NCBI RefSeq assembly: GCF_021405525.1
Contig: NZ_JAGQAG010000001.1
Span: 1,426,001 to 1,490,000 of the forward strand
Direction: 5' to 3'
DNA: 64,000 nucleotides
Source: Ruegeria pomeroyi
GTDB taxonomy: Bacteria; Pseudomonadota; Alphaproteobacteria; Rhodobacterales; Rhodobacteraceae
In this document: positions 39,699 through 48,120 of the stretch, one piece after another
How positions within the stretch are numbered: the stretch's first letter is position 1
How the letters are laid out: every line of letters begins with the position of its first letter
The notes under the pieces: model-generated
What the model saw: the letters and a program-made list of their open reading frames with translations, nothing else
Databases searched by the model: none
Told to the model about the DNA's origin: nothing
Program-made: the position numbers and the translations under genes

Positions 39699-40397
39699 CT
39701 AGCGGCCCGCCTCGGAAATCCGGCGCGCGATCAGCGCCGGAACCGGGGGCAGGTCACCCAGAACCGGCAACAGCGCCCCGGCATAGCCCGCCTGTTGCAG
39801 CGCCTGCGGCACGTCCTCGTTGGCATGGCCGCCGGCGCAGGCAAAGAAGGGCAGGCAGAGCGACATCGCGCCGTGCCCGCTTGCGGCCTCGGTGATCGAG
39901 GGCGCCTCTTCGACAAATCCCACGGACAGGCGCGCCACGGGCAGATGCGCCCGAAGGTGCTCGGCAAAGCCACGGGCCACGGCACTCGGGTTGCGGCTGC
40001 GCCCCGATCCATGGGCAGCCAACACCAGCCCGCTTTCGGCCACCGGCCAGCCGCGCTGCTCCAGTTCCGTTGACAGATGCGCGGCGATCAGGGCGGGCAG
40101 GTCGGGGTCGATGCCCAGCGGATCGAGGATCTGATTGCCCCGCGGGCCCAACCGGCGCGGCAGGGCCGAGGTGACGAACCAGCCCCGTGCCATGAAGAGG
40201 GGATAGATCGGCACCGTTTCGGGCAGGCTCTCCAGCGCGGCCTCCAGCCGGCCCGGAGCGGCCATTGTGGCAGAATGCACGGTCAGGCCGGGGGCGGATG
40301 CAGCGACCCGTGCGGCAAAACGGGTCAGCGCGGCCTCGGCCGGGTCCGGGTCCGAGGGCTGGCCATGGGCGACGATCAGGGCGGTTGTCTCTGTCAT
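39699..40397 (-). CDS. Sirohydrochlorin chelatase/CbiX family protein
   Basis: 232 aa. Two half-domains carry the CbiX-type start LIVAHGQPSDPDPAEAALTR and a second AAHGSGRSRNPSAVARGFAE (about residue 134), with a late HANEDVP motif. Short CbiX proteins insert metal into sirohydrochlorin for siroheme or cobalamin. Only part of the family's residues can be judged here. It is convergent with the peptidoglycan-binding gene, with a gap of two bases. The start at 40397 (MTETTALIVAHG) is chosen. Confidence 0.8.
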   Translation of the reverse strand: MTETTALIVAHGQPSDPDPAEAALTRFAARVAASAPGLTVHSATMAAPGRLEAALESLPETVPIYPLFMARGWFVTSALPRRLGPRGNQILDPLGIDPDLPALIAAHLSTELEQRGWPVAESGLVLAAHGSGRSRNPSAVARGFAEHLRAHLPVARLSVGFVEEAPSITEAASGHGAMSLCLPFFACAGGHANEDVPQALQQAGYAGALLPVLGDLPPVPALIARRISEAGR

Positions 40398-40438
40398 GGT
40401 CCGAGTTGTGGGGCGCGGGACGGCGAAGTCAACCCAAC

Positions 40439-41371
40439 TCACCCCAAGAGCATCAACCACATCCACACGGTCAGGATCGAAGCCGCGGTTGCCACCAGCA
40501 CCGACGAGGCGGCAACCCGTTTGGCGCGGCCATAGATATTGGCAAAGATATAGGCGTTGAACCCCGGCGCCATGGCCGCGTTCAGCACGCCCGAGCGGAA
40601 CAGATCCTGCGGCAGCGCCAGCGCCGAGCCGAACAGCCAGACCAGACCGGGATGCAGCAGCAGCGAGATGGCGCAGATATAGGCGATCACGCGGGTGTCG
40701 CCCTCGGGTCTGTATTGCACCAGCACCCCGCCCAGGGCGAACAATGCCCCCGGCAGCGCCGCGCGGATGATCAGCGACAGCGCGTCATCGGCGATCTGGG
40801 GCAGCGAGATTCCGGTGAGATTCACGACAAAGCCCAGTGCGATCCCCAGGATCAGCACGTTGCGGAACATGGCGTTCAGGACCGAGGTCACCATCTTGCG
40901 CCCGCCGCGCCCGCGATTGCGGATCACCTCCATCGTGGTGATCCCCAGCGCATAGCAAAAGGGCGAATGGATGGCGATGATGGCATAGTTGCCGACCAGG
41001 TTTTCGGGGCCATAGGCGCGCTCGGTGATGGCCAGGCCCAAGAGGACCGAGTTGGAAAACAGGCAGCAAAAGCCGATGGCGACGCTGTCCTCCCAATCGC
41101 GGTTAAAGAGGAACCGCGCGCCGAGCAGGCCAGCGGTGAAACACAAGAACGCCGCCATGTAGAAACTGGCCAGCAGGGCCGGGTCAAAGCCCGCGTTCAG
41201 ATCCAGATTGGCAATGGCGCGGAACAGCAGGCAGGGGATGGCGAAGCCCTGGGTGAACCGCATCACCCCGTCGATATGCTCGGGCTTGAAATAGCCCGCC
41301 AGCGTTGTGCCATATCCCGCGCCGATCACCAGAAAAACCGGCAGAACAACATCTATCAGCGCCTGAAACAT
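40439..41371 (-). CDS. AEC-family (auxin efflux carrier-like) transporter
   Basis: 310 aa membrane protein with about ten helices. The start (LIDVVLPVFLVIGAGYGTTL) and RFTQGFAIPCLLFRAIANLD are typical of AEC transporters, which move organic anions such as malate or malonate. The central loop between the two five-helix halves holds the RNRGRGGRKM segment. The substrate cannot be judged from sequence. Confidence 0.85.
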   Translation of the reverse strand: MFQALIDVVLPVFLVIGAGYGTTLAGYFKPEHIDGVMRFTQGFAIPCLLFRAIANLDLNAGFDPALLASFYMAAFLCFTAGLLGARFLFNRDWEDSVAIGFCCLFSNSVLLGLAITERAYGPENLVGNYAIIAIHSPFCYALGITTMEVIRNRGRGGRKMVTSVLNAMFRNVLILGIALGFVVNLTGISLPQIADDALSLIIRAALPGALFALGGVLVQYRPEGDTRVIAYICAISLLLHPGLVWLFGSALALPQDLFRSGVLNAAMAPGFNAYIFANIYGRAKRVAASSVLVATAASILTVWMWLMLLG

Positions 41372-41432
41372 GGTTCAGCCGGCCCCCTGTTGCGGGGCCG
41401 GGAACATATGGCGACGCGCAGACAGAGCGACC

Positions 41433-42233
41433 TCAGAGCGCGTAGCGGATCACCATCCCGTCATAGGCGGGGGTGATGTGATCGGGGGTTTCGGCCGCCA
41501 CGGTGTCGTGGTCGAGATCGATATGCATGTTGGTCAGCACCGCCCGGCGCGGCGCGGCGCGTGCGATCCAGTCCAGTGACTTGTCCAGATGCGCATGCGT
41601 CGGGTGCGGGGTCCGGCGCAGCGCGTCCAGCACCCAGCAATCGAGATCCTGCAACTCGGCCCAGGCCTCGTCATAGATCTCGGCCACGTCCGGCAGATAG
41701 GCCAGTTCGTGGATGCGAAATCCCAGGCTGTCGATCGAACCATGGCCGACCCGGAACGGGCGAAAGGCGATCGGTCCACCGGGGCCGTCGATCTCGAACG
41801 GGCCCGAGATCGTCTTCATCTTCAGGATGGGCGGATAGGGTGAGCCATCGGGCTGCACAAAGGCATAGCCGAAGCGCGACAACAGCGCGTTCTGGGTATC
41901 GCCATCGGCCCAGACCGGGATGCGGGCGCGCATGTTGAACACGATCATGCGCAGATCGTCGATCCCGTGCACATGATCGGCATGGGAATGGGTATAGACC
42001 ACTGCGTCAAGCCGACCGGTGCCGGTATCCAGCAGCTGGCTGCGCATGTCGGGCGTGGTGTCGATCAGCACGGTTGTCACACCTGCCTCGCTTTCACGCT
42101 CGACCAGCATCGAGCAGCGGCGGCGGGTGTTGCGCGGGTTCTCGGGGTCGCAGTCGCCCCAATGCCCGCCCAGGCGCGGCACCCCCCCGGAAGAGCCGCA
42201 GCCCAGGATGGTAAAGCGCAGCTCGCCGCTCAT
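41433..42233 (-). CDS. MBL-fold metallo-hydrolase, PhnP-like
   Basis: 266 aa. An early glycine-rich LGCGSSGGVPRLGGHWGDCD segment and the zinc motif YTHSHADHVHGIDDLR (about residue 80) mark the PhnP-like phosphodiesterase group of the metallo-beta-lactamase fold. Further His ligands are near residues 155-160 and 220 (GHGSIDS and HPTHAHLDKS). It is the last gene of the minus-strand operon, overlapping tatD by 4 bases. Role: a cyclic phosphodiesterase acting on an unknown substrate. Confidence 0.85.
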   Translation of the reverse strand: MSGELRFTILGCGSSGGVPRLGGHWGDCDPENPRNTRRRCSMLVERESEAGVTTVLIDTTPDMRSQLLDTGTGRLDAVVYTHSHADHVHGIDDLRMIVFNMRARIPVWADGDTQNALLSRFGYAFVQPDGSPYPPILKMKTISGPFEIDGPGGPIAFRPFRVGHGSIDSLGFRIHELAYLPDVAEIYDEAWAELQDLDCWVLDALRRTPHPTHAHLDKSLDWIARAAPRRAVLTNMHIDLDHDTVAAETPDHITPAYDGMVIRYAL

Positions 42234-43045
42234 GCGGCGGCCTTGAAGCGGGCGGCCTTGATGAACAGCCGGTCGAAATTGGCCTGCGTGCGGGCGGCGA
42301 AATCGGCGTAATCCAACCCGAACAGCTCGGCCCCGACCCGTGCGGTATGGGCGGTATAGGCCGGTTCGTTGCGCCGGCCCCGATGCGGTGGCGGCGCCAG
42401 ATAGGGGGCGTCGGTCTCGACCAGGATACGGTCGAGCGGCGCGTCGGCGAAGATATCGCGCAGCTCCTGGCTTTTGGGGAATGCGGCGATGCCCGACATC
42501 GACAGGTAGAAGCCCAGATCAAGGGCGGCCCGCGCCAATGCGGGCGAGGAGGAGAAACAGTGCATCACGCAGGGATAGGGCGCGCGCTGGTACTCCTCGG
42601 CCAGGATGCGGGCCATGTCGTCATCGGCGGCGCGGGCGTGGATGATCAGCGGCAGGCCGGTTTCCTGCGCCGCGCGGATGTGAATGCGCAGCGAGCGCTG
42701 CTGCACCTCGGCGCTGTCGGCGGTGTAGTGATAGTCGAGTCCGGTCTCGCCGATGCCGACGAATTTAGGGTGCCGGGCCAGCGCCACCAGTTCCTCGACC
42801 GTGGCCATGGGTTCCTCGGCGGCGCTCATCGGGTGAGTGCCAGCGGCATAGAACACGGGCGCATGCGCCTCGGCGATGGCGCGCACGGCGGGTTCGTTCT
42901 TCAGCCGGGTGCAGATCGTCACCATCCGGGTGACGCCAGCCCGCGCGGCGCGGGCCACGATCTCGTCCAGCTGCCCCTCGAAATCGGGGAAGTCGAGGTG
43001 GCAATGGCTGTCGGTGATCTCGGGTGTGGTGTCGGTCGTGCTCAT
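42230..43045 (-). CDS. tatD: TatD-family metal-dependent DNase/hydrolase
   Basis: 271 aa TIM-barrel hydrolase. The metal-binding DSHCHLDFPDFEGQLDE (about residues 12-28), the GIGETGLDYHY block (about 97) and the late VETDAPYLAPPPHRG (about 210) are the TatD signature. Members cut DNA from the 3' end in vitro. It overlaps holB and the MBL gene by 4 bases each, as in many bacteria where tatD follows holB. Confidence 0.93.
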   Translation of the reverse strand: MSTTDTTPEITDSHCHLDFPDFEGQLDEIVARAARAGVTRMVTICTRLKNEPAVRAIAEAHAPVFYAAGTHPMSAAEEPMATVEELVALARHPKFVGIGETGLDYHYTADSAEVQQRSLRIHIRAAQETGLPLIIHARAADDDMARILAEEYQRAPYPCVMHCFSSSPALARAALDLGFYLSMSGIAAFPKSQELRDIFADAPLDRILVETDAPYLAPPPHRGRRNEPAYTAHTARVGAELFGLDYADFAARTQANFDRLFIKAARFKAAA

Positions 43046-44163
43046 CGGCCCCAGCTGGCGGTATCCTGCATCTTGAACACCGTATCTAGGACAAGCGCTG
43101 CGGGGTCAAGGTTCACAGCCTGCCCATGCCGGGCGCGGGCCGAGATGGTGGCCGCAACATCGGCCCAGCGGCGACCGCTGTCAGGGTCGGGGGCGAGGCG
43201 AGAGAGAACCTGCGCCTCTCCCATCGCGGCCTCGGGTTGGGGGGGCATGCCAGTGGCGCCGGTACGTGCCAGTCGGGCCAAGGCGATGTCGACAAGGCCC
43301 AGCAGAAGGTCGAACCGTTCGGCCGCGCCGCGCCCTGCCGCAGCCTCGGCCAGCGCCAGCGCGCGCGGGCGGTCGAGCCGGGGCATCGTGTCCAGAAGCG
43401 CGATCAGCTCGGCATAGAGCGCCAGACCGTCTAGGTTCAAGAGCCGCAGCGCCCGCCCGACCGAGCCCGAGGCGAGCGCGGCCAGATGCTCCGGCATCGC
43501 CTCGGTCCCGGCGCCCGCCTGTTCCAGTGCGGCCTGCATGTCGGCGGGTGACAGCGGTGTCAGGCGCAGGGTGCGGCAGCGCGAGCGGATGGTCGGCAAC
43601 AGGCGCGAGGGCTGGTGTGAGACCAGAAGCAGCGTGGTGCGCGCGGGCGGCTCCTCGAGCATCTTCAACAGCGCGTTGGCGGCGCTGGTGTTCATTTCGT
43701 CTGCGCTGTCCACGATCACCACGCGCCGCCCGCCATCGGCCGAGCTGAGACCAAAGAAGCGGCCCAGCTTGCGAATATCCTCGACCACGATTTCGGAGCG
43801 CAAGCGCCCCTGGTCGTTGACCGAGCGGGTGATCACGGCCAGCCCGGGTTCGGCCCCGGCCTGCATCCGGCGCGCAACCGGGTGTTCGGGGTCGATGTCA
43901 AGCGTCTGTGGCGGCGGGGGGGCGCCGAACAGGCCATCGTCGGACTGTGGCGGCGTGGCCAGCAGAAAGCGTGCGATGCGCCAGGCCAGCGTAGCCTTGC
44001 CCACCCCCTGCGGCCCAGTCAGCAGCCAGCCGTGATGCAGCCGGTCCGAGCCATAGGCGGAGAGAAAGGCCCGTTCCGCGGCGTCCTGGCCAAACAGGCG
44101 GAGCGTCTCGCGCGGATGTGGCGCACCGGGCGCCTGCTCCGGGGTGGGGATCTCGTCGGTCAT
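43042..44163 (-). CDS. holB: DNA polymerase III subunit delta'
   Basis: 373 aa AAA+ clamp-loader subunit. It has Walker A WLLTGPQGVGKATLAWR (about residues 48-64) and a Walker B-like VVIVDSADEMN (about 150), with the sensor/ATP region SSADGGRR before it and ALLKMLEEPPARTTLLLVSH after. The family commonly does not hydrolyse ATP. The order tmk-holB-tatD is common in bacteria. Confidence 0.93.
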   Translation of the reverse strand: MTDEIPTPEQAPGAPHPRETLRLFGQDAAERAFLSAYGSDRLHHGWLLTGPQGVGKATLAWRIARFLLATPPQSDDGLFGAPPPPQTLDIDPEHPVARRMQAGAEPGLAVITRSVNDQGRLRSEIVVEDIRKLGRFFGLSSADGGRRVVIVDSADEMNTSAANALLKMLEEPPARTTLLLVSHQPSRLLPTIRSRCRTLRLTPLSPADMQAALEQAGAGTEAMPEHLAALASGSVGRALRLLNLDGLALYAELIALLDTMPRLDRPRALALAEAAAGRGAAERFDLLLGLVDIALARLARTGATGMPPQPEAAMGEAQVLSRLAPDPDSGRRWADVAATISARARHGQAVNLDPAALVLDTVFKMQDTASWGR

Positions 44164-44795
44164 CGGGTCCGGGTCAGATGGGTCAGAACGATCTCTGTCA
44201 CATCCGCCGCCACGCTGTCCATGTCGCGATTGCCGTCGATGATGCGGAACCGATGGGCATATTCCCGCGCCAGGTCGAGAAATCCGGCGCGCATGCGCTG
44301 TTGCAGCTCGGGACCGAAATCCTCGAACCGTTCCTCGCTGCCCTGCCGGCCCTTGGCGCGGCTCAGGCCGGTTTCGGGGTCCATGTCGATCAGCAGGGTC
44401 AGGTCCGGTTCGCGTCCGATCATCAGCGCATGCAACTGGTCGACCAGCTGCCGCAGATCGCCGCGCGACAGGCCCTGATACATGCGGGTGCTGTCGGCGA
44501 AACGGTCGCAGATCACCACGCGGCCCGCGGCCAGCGCCGGTTCGATGGTGCGTTCCAGATGATCGCGGCGGGCGGCGGTAAAGAGCAGGATCTCGGTTTC
44601 CGCCGACCAGCGGTCGGGGTCGCCTTCAAGCACCAGACGGCGGATTTCCTCGGCCCCGGGCGAGCCGCCCGGCTCGCGCGTCAGAACGACGTCATGACCC
44701 GCCGCGCGCAAGGTTTCGGCCAGCCGCCGCGCCTGGGTGGATTTGCCCGATCCGTCGATGCCTTCGAAGGTCAGAAACAGCCCCGTGCCGCTCAC
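44160..44795 (-). CDS. tmk: Thymidylate kinase
   Basis: 211 aa P-loop kinase that makes dTDP from dTMP. The phosphate loop FEGIDGSGKSTQARRLAE (about residues 9-26), the LTREPGGSPGAEEIR segment (about 39) and VICDRFADSTRMYQG (about 91) are present. It is coupled by 4-base overlaps to the carboxypeptidase gene upstream and holB downstream. Confidence 0.95.
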   Translation of the reverse strand: MSGTGLFLTFEGIDGSGKSTQARRLAETLRAAGHDVVLTREPGGSPGAEEIRRLVLEGDPDRWSAETEILLFTAARRDHLERTIEPALAAGRVVICDRFADSTRMYQGLSRGDLRQLVDQLHALMIGREPDLTLLIDMDPETGLSRAKGRQGSEERFEDFGPELQQRMRAGFLDLAREYAHRFRIIDGNRDMDSVAADVTEIVLTHLTRTR

Positions 44796-45958
44796 ATCGC
44801 CTCCGCCGGTCCGGCGTTGAGCTGGCGCAGCAGCAGGTTGGCGGCGGTCTTGATCCGCACCACAAAGCCACCCGCCGGCACCGCCTCGGCCGCAACCAGA
44901 GGGCGGCGGATTTCGGGCAGGTCGTCGGGCTTGATCACCAGCTCGGCCAGTTGCTGGCCTTTGGCAATGGGCGCGTTGATCGGACCGTCATAGACCACTT
45001 CGGCCGCGACCTTGGTATCGGACAGGACCGGCAGCAGCAGGTTCAGATCCTCGGCCGGAACCAGTCCTACCGATTGTTTTGCTCCCATCCAGACTTCGGC
45101 GCGGGCGACCGGGTCGTCGGCGCGGGCAACGGTTTTGGTGGCAAAGTGGCGAAAGGACCAGTTCACGATCGCTTCGGCCTCCTCTGCGCGGCGGGCTTCG
45201 CTTTCCAGCCCGGTCAGGACAAATACCACCCTGCGATCGCCCTGACGGGCCGAGCCGACAAGACCATAGCCCGCCTCGGCGGTGTGCCCGGTCTTGAGCC
45301 CGTCGGCGCCGATGTCGAGCCTAAGCAGCGGGTTGCGGTTGCGGACATTCGATGGCGCGCGGCCGTCAAAGGCAAATTCCGTCTCGGCAAACAGCGGATA
45401 ATACTCGGGAAAATCAGTGATCAACCGATTGGCCAACACCGCCAGATCATGCACCGACATCAGATGTCCCGCTGCCGGCCAGCCGTTGGAATTGGCGAAT
45501 GTCGAGCGGGTCATGCCCAGTTGCTCGGCGCGCTTGGTCATGAAGCGGGCAAACCCGGCCTCGGTGCCATCGGGGCTGAGCGCCTCGGCGATCACCGCGC
45601 AGGCGTCGTTGCCGCTGAGCACGATGATGCCACGCAGCAAATCCTCAACCCGCACTCGGTCGGTGGTATTGAGGAACATGGTCGAGCCGCCATAGCTCAT
45701 TGCGTGCTGTGACACCGGCAACCGCTCGTCCAGCGTCAGCCGTCCATCGCGCAGCGCCTCGAAGGTGACGTAGAGCGTCATCAGCTTCGACATCGACGCG
45801 GGCGGCAGCGCCTCGTCGGCGTTCTTGTTGAGCAGGACGGTGCCGGTGCTCTGATCCAGCACATAGGCGGCGCGCGCCGAGGTGTCATAGGCCAGCGCGG
45901 GCAGGGCGGCGAGCGCCAGGCCCAGGGCCAGCAGGGCGGAGCGGATGAAAGTCGGCAT
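44792..45958 (-). CDS. dacC: D-alanyl-D-alanine carboxypeptidase
   Basis: 388 aa low-molecular-weight penicillin-binding protein that trims the terminal D-Ala from peptidoglycan stems. A signal peptide (about residues 1-23) and all three active-site motifs are seen: SMSK (about 55), SGN (about 113) and KTG (in DGLKTGHTAEAGYG, about 217). The C-terminal domain and a possible amphipathic anchor follow. It overlaps tmk and lies 17 bases after the SPOR lipoprotein gene. Confidence 0.92.
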   Translation of the reverse strand: MPTFIRSALLALGLALAALPALAYDTSARAAYVLDQSTGTVLLNKNADEALPPASMSKLMTLYVTFEALRDGRLTLDERLPVSQHAMSYGGSTMFLNTTDRVRVEDLLRGIIVLSGNDACAVIAEALSPDGTEAGFARFMTKRAEQLGMTRSTFANSNGWPAAGHLMSVHDLAVLANRLITDFPEYYPLFAETEFAFDGRAPSNVRNRNPLLRLDIGADGLKTGHTAEAGYGLVGSARQGDRRVVFVLTGLESEARRAEEAEAIVNWSFRHFATKTVARADDPVARAEVWMGAKQSVGLVPAEDLNLLLPVLSDTKVAAEVVYDGPINAPIAKGQQLAELVIKPDDLPEIRRPLVAAEAVPAGGFVVRIKTAANLLLRQLNAGPAEAM

Positions 45959-45975
45959 TGGGATACCCTCCCGTC

Positions 45976-46857
45976 TTAGTTCTTCACTGCATAGGCGTCC
46001 GAAAAACCGGTGCCCTGAACCTGTTTAAGAAGCGCGGTGCGTTCGGATTTCGACTGCGCCGGGCCGACCACGACCCGCCAGAAACTCTTGCCGCTGGTGG
46101 CCTCTTGCCGGATCGTCGGCACCATGCCTGCGGCGCGCATCTGGTCGGCGGCGCGTTTGGCATTTGCCTCGACGCTGAAGATGCCGATCTGGATATAGGG
46201 CTTGTCCAGCGACGAGGTCTGCGGTTTCGGTTTGGGCGGTGCAGCGGGGGCGGGGGCTGCCGCCGGGGCCGGGCTGGGCGCGGCGGCCTCGATCGCTGCG
46301 GCGGCACCGGCAACCGGATCAAGCGTGGTTTCAGCCACCTCGGGCAGCGGTTCGACCGCGTCGGCCTCGGCCAGCGTCTCTTCGAGCGGCGGCTCCTCCT
46401 GAACCTCTTCTCGGCGCAGCGCGGTCACGTTCAGTTCCACCGGTGCACCGGCCAGCATGCCCAGCGCGGCAGCGGCATCGGACGAGGCCTGAATGCGCGG
46501 GCCGGGAATGTCGCGCTCGCGCCGGAACAGGGCGCCGATCACGAACTTGTCGTTGGTGGCGTTGCGAATGATGACCCGCTCGGGTTCCTTGACGTCGGGA
46601 TGCGCCACCCAGACACCACCCAGCGAGGGGCGTCCGTCCCACAGACCGGCCTCTGTCACCTGGAACACCTCGGGCGCTTCGACATCGCGTTCGACCAGTT
46701 TGGTGCTGCGGGTTTCGCTGCTGGCGGCCTCCTCCTTGTCCTTTGGCTGAAGAAAGGACAGGTTGGCGCCCTCTTCGCAACCGGCCAGCAACAACAGGCC
46801 AAGCCCAAGGGCCGGTAAACGGGTCAGTGGGCGGGACAATGGGCTCTTGCGGTGCAT
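45976..46857 (-). CDS. SPOR-domain lipoprotein
   Basis: 293 aa. A lipobox signal (LGLGLLLLAGC, Cys about residue 27) precedes a body with an Ala/Pro linker (about 190-215) and a C-terminal SPOR domain (YIQIGIFSVEANAKRAADQM to VGPAQSKSERTALLKQVQGT), which binds denuded glycan strands at division sites. The start is at 46857. The frame stays open upstream, but that stretch overlaps the tRNA-Ser gene and has no protein features. First gene of the minus-strand operon. Confidence 0.88.
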   Translation of the reverse strand: MHRKSPLSRPLTRLPALGLGLLLLAGCEEGANLSFLQPKDKEEAASSETRSTKLVERDVEAPEVFQVTEAGLWDGRPSLGGVWVAHPDVKEPERVIIRNATNDKFVIGALFRRERDIPGPRIQASSDAAAALGMLAGAPVELNVTALRREEVQEEPPLEETLAEADAVEPLPEVAETTLDPVAGAAAAIEAAAPSPAPAAAPAPAAPPKPKPQTSSLDKPYIQIGIFSVEANAKRAADQMRAAGMVPTIRQEATSGKSFWRVVVGPAQSKSERTALLKQVQGTGFSDAYAVKN

Positions 46858-47065
46858 GTCGTTTGTATCCTTGCCTGTATCCGGGGCGCGCGCCGCCCCG
46901 CTGCCGGTTGTCCGGTCGTTGCGCTGCTGTGGGCGCCAAGGCCCGCTTTGGGGCGGATCATAACGCGCGGACCCGCCCTTTGAAAGCCTGCTGCACGGGC
47001 TTCGGCAAGTTTTCCCGGCTGGCCTCTTGCCTCGTCCGGGGCGAACGCATAGAGGGAATGCGACC

Positions 47066-47155
47066 GGGGAGGTGGCAGAGTGGTCGAATGCGGCGGTCTT
47101 GAAAACCGTTGATGGTGAGAGCCATCCCAGGGTTCGAATCCCTGTCTCCCCGCCA
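47066..47155 (+). tRNA. tRNA-Ser (anticodon UGA)
   Basis: A 90-base cloverleaf including a genomically encoded CCA (47153-47155). The acceptor stem is 47066-47072 with 47145-47151, the anticodon loop CTTGAAA contains TGA (47099-47101), the extra arm is long as in serine tRNAs, and the T arm has GGTTCGAATCC. It is a common integration target, and IS-related debris starts about 20 bases after its 3' end. Confidence 0.95.
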
Positions 47156-47174
47156 GCCACCCTAGTCTCAGTTT

Positions 47175-47645
47175 GGCTTTGTCAGAGGGATGGCGCTTGA
47201 GCGGGGCAGGGTGGGCAGTTAGCCTCTGAGCATACCGAAACGTGATCCTTGTAATTCCCTTCGCAGCAGCCCACAGATCATTCGTCTGGTGGTGATGCTG
47301 TAGGTCAGATTTCCGCTGTCGCTGCGCAATGTCGAGGATCTGCTTCACGAGCGCGGCGTCGATGTCAGCCACGAAACGTTCGGGTTCGTTGGCTGAACAA
47401 TAGGGCGGAGAAATCACATTCGCCATTCCTATGAAGAGAGGGGGTATTCAACGCTTCAAGTGAATGCGAAGTTTGCAGATGTTTGCTGCCGTCATGACTC
47501 GGCCTTCAATCACTTCAATTCGAAGTGCGGCCTCACCAGCCCACAGAGTTTCAAATTCAACCGCGCCGTCACCCTAGCCGAGTGGTGTCAGCTTGCCGCG
47601 GCAGAAAGGGTAGGGTTACTGTTCCAGCTGAGACCAGTTCGAGAC
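47175..47645 (+). mobile_element. IS6-type insertion sequence relic A (internally deleted)
   Basis: This segment matches the IS copy at 62811-63649 at both ends. It begins with GGCTTTGTCAGAGG (an IS-end-like 14-mer, 11 of 14 bases as in copy C), then the transposase 5' region (47220-47396), then jumps to the transposase 3' region (from about 47397, TGGCTGAACAATAGGGCGG). About 300 bases of the middle are missing. The start codon is lost (ATA in place of ATG), and the frame carries the same amber codon (47301-47303) as copy C. The right end is degraded after about 47645. It is non-functional. Confidence 0.85.
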
Positions 47646-47656
47646 CGCTTTATGAT

Positions 47657-47947
47657 ATGACGAGAGTCATTCTTTCTGAGTTTGGGTGGACCGGCTATTG
47701 TCTGCCTGACTGCGGGCCTGGGGCGCGTGAACAAGAAGAACAATTGGGTCATGAAATGGTGCAGATGATTGAAATCATAGATGACGAACTCACTGGTCAT
47801 GTGGTCAATGTCCAGCACATTGTCGCAATCACTGGCAACAACTCCGGCGACCAAGTTCTGCTGCTTTCGACCGGTCGGGAAATAAAACTTCACGAAAGCG
47901 AGGACATTGACATGTTGCTCGGCAAGATACAGGGGCTGGAGGAGTAG
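47657..47947 (+). CDS. Small hypothetical protein with FlbD-like C-terminal segment
   Basis: 96 aa from ATG 47657 (MTRVILSEFGWTGYCLPDCG); ATG 47756 is an alternative. The C-terminal half (VVNVQHIVAITGNNSGDQVL, then LLSTGREIKLHESEDIDMLL) has the pattern of a small beta-barrel followed by a helix, as in FlbD-like or LytTR-like modules, but this is a loose likeness. It lies immediately after IS relic A, so part of its 5' region may be IS-derived. No function is assigned. Confidence 0.5.
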   Translation: MTRVILSEFGWTGYCLPDCGPGAREQEEQLGHEMVQMIEIIDDELTGHVVNVQHIVAITGNNSGDQVLLLSTGREIKLHESEDIDMLLGKIQGLEE

Positions 47948-48120
47948 GGATGCCGAGGCCTCCCGGCTTGATTTCACTTGTTGCCATTTGCGGCCTCCGA
48001 CTACAGGGCTGGTGCGACAAAGGAGCAACATAGACAAGCCGAAAACGCTTGATGGAGATCAACGCGGACTTCTTCCCGCTGCGTAGATTGGATGCATGAA
48101 GATTACGCAGGGTGGCTATC

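Noticed and set aside
46858-47160. N-terminal extension of the SPOR lipoprotein frame upstream of 46857
   Set aside because: It runs antisense through the tRNA-Ser gene and has no protein features. The lipoprotein signal starts cleanly at 46857.
47657-47947. Longer start at 47525 for the FlbD-like small protein
   Set aside because: The extra residues are read from IS relic A sequence in a different frame from the transposase, and they lack protein-like character.
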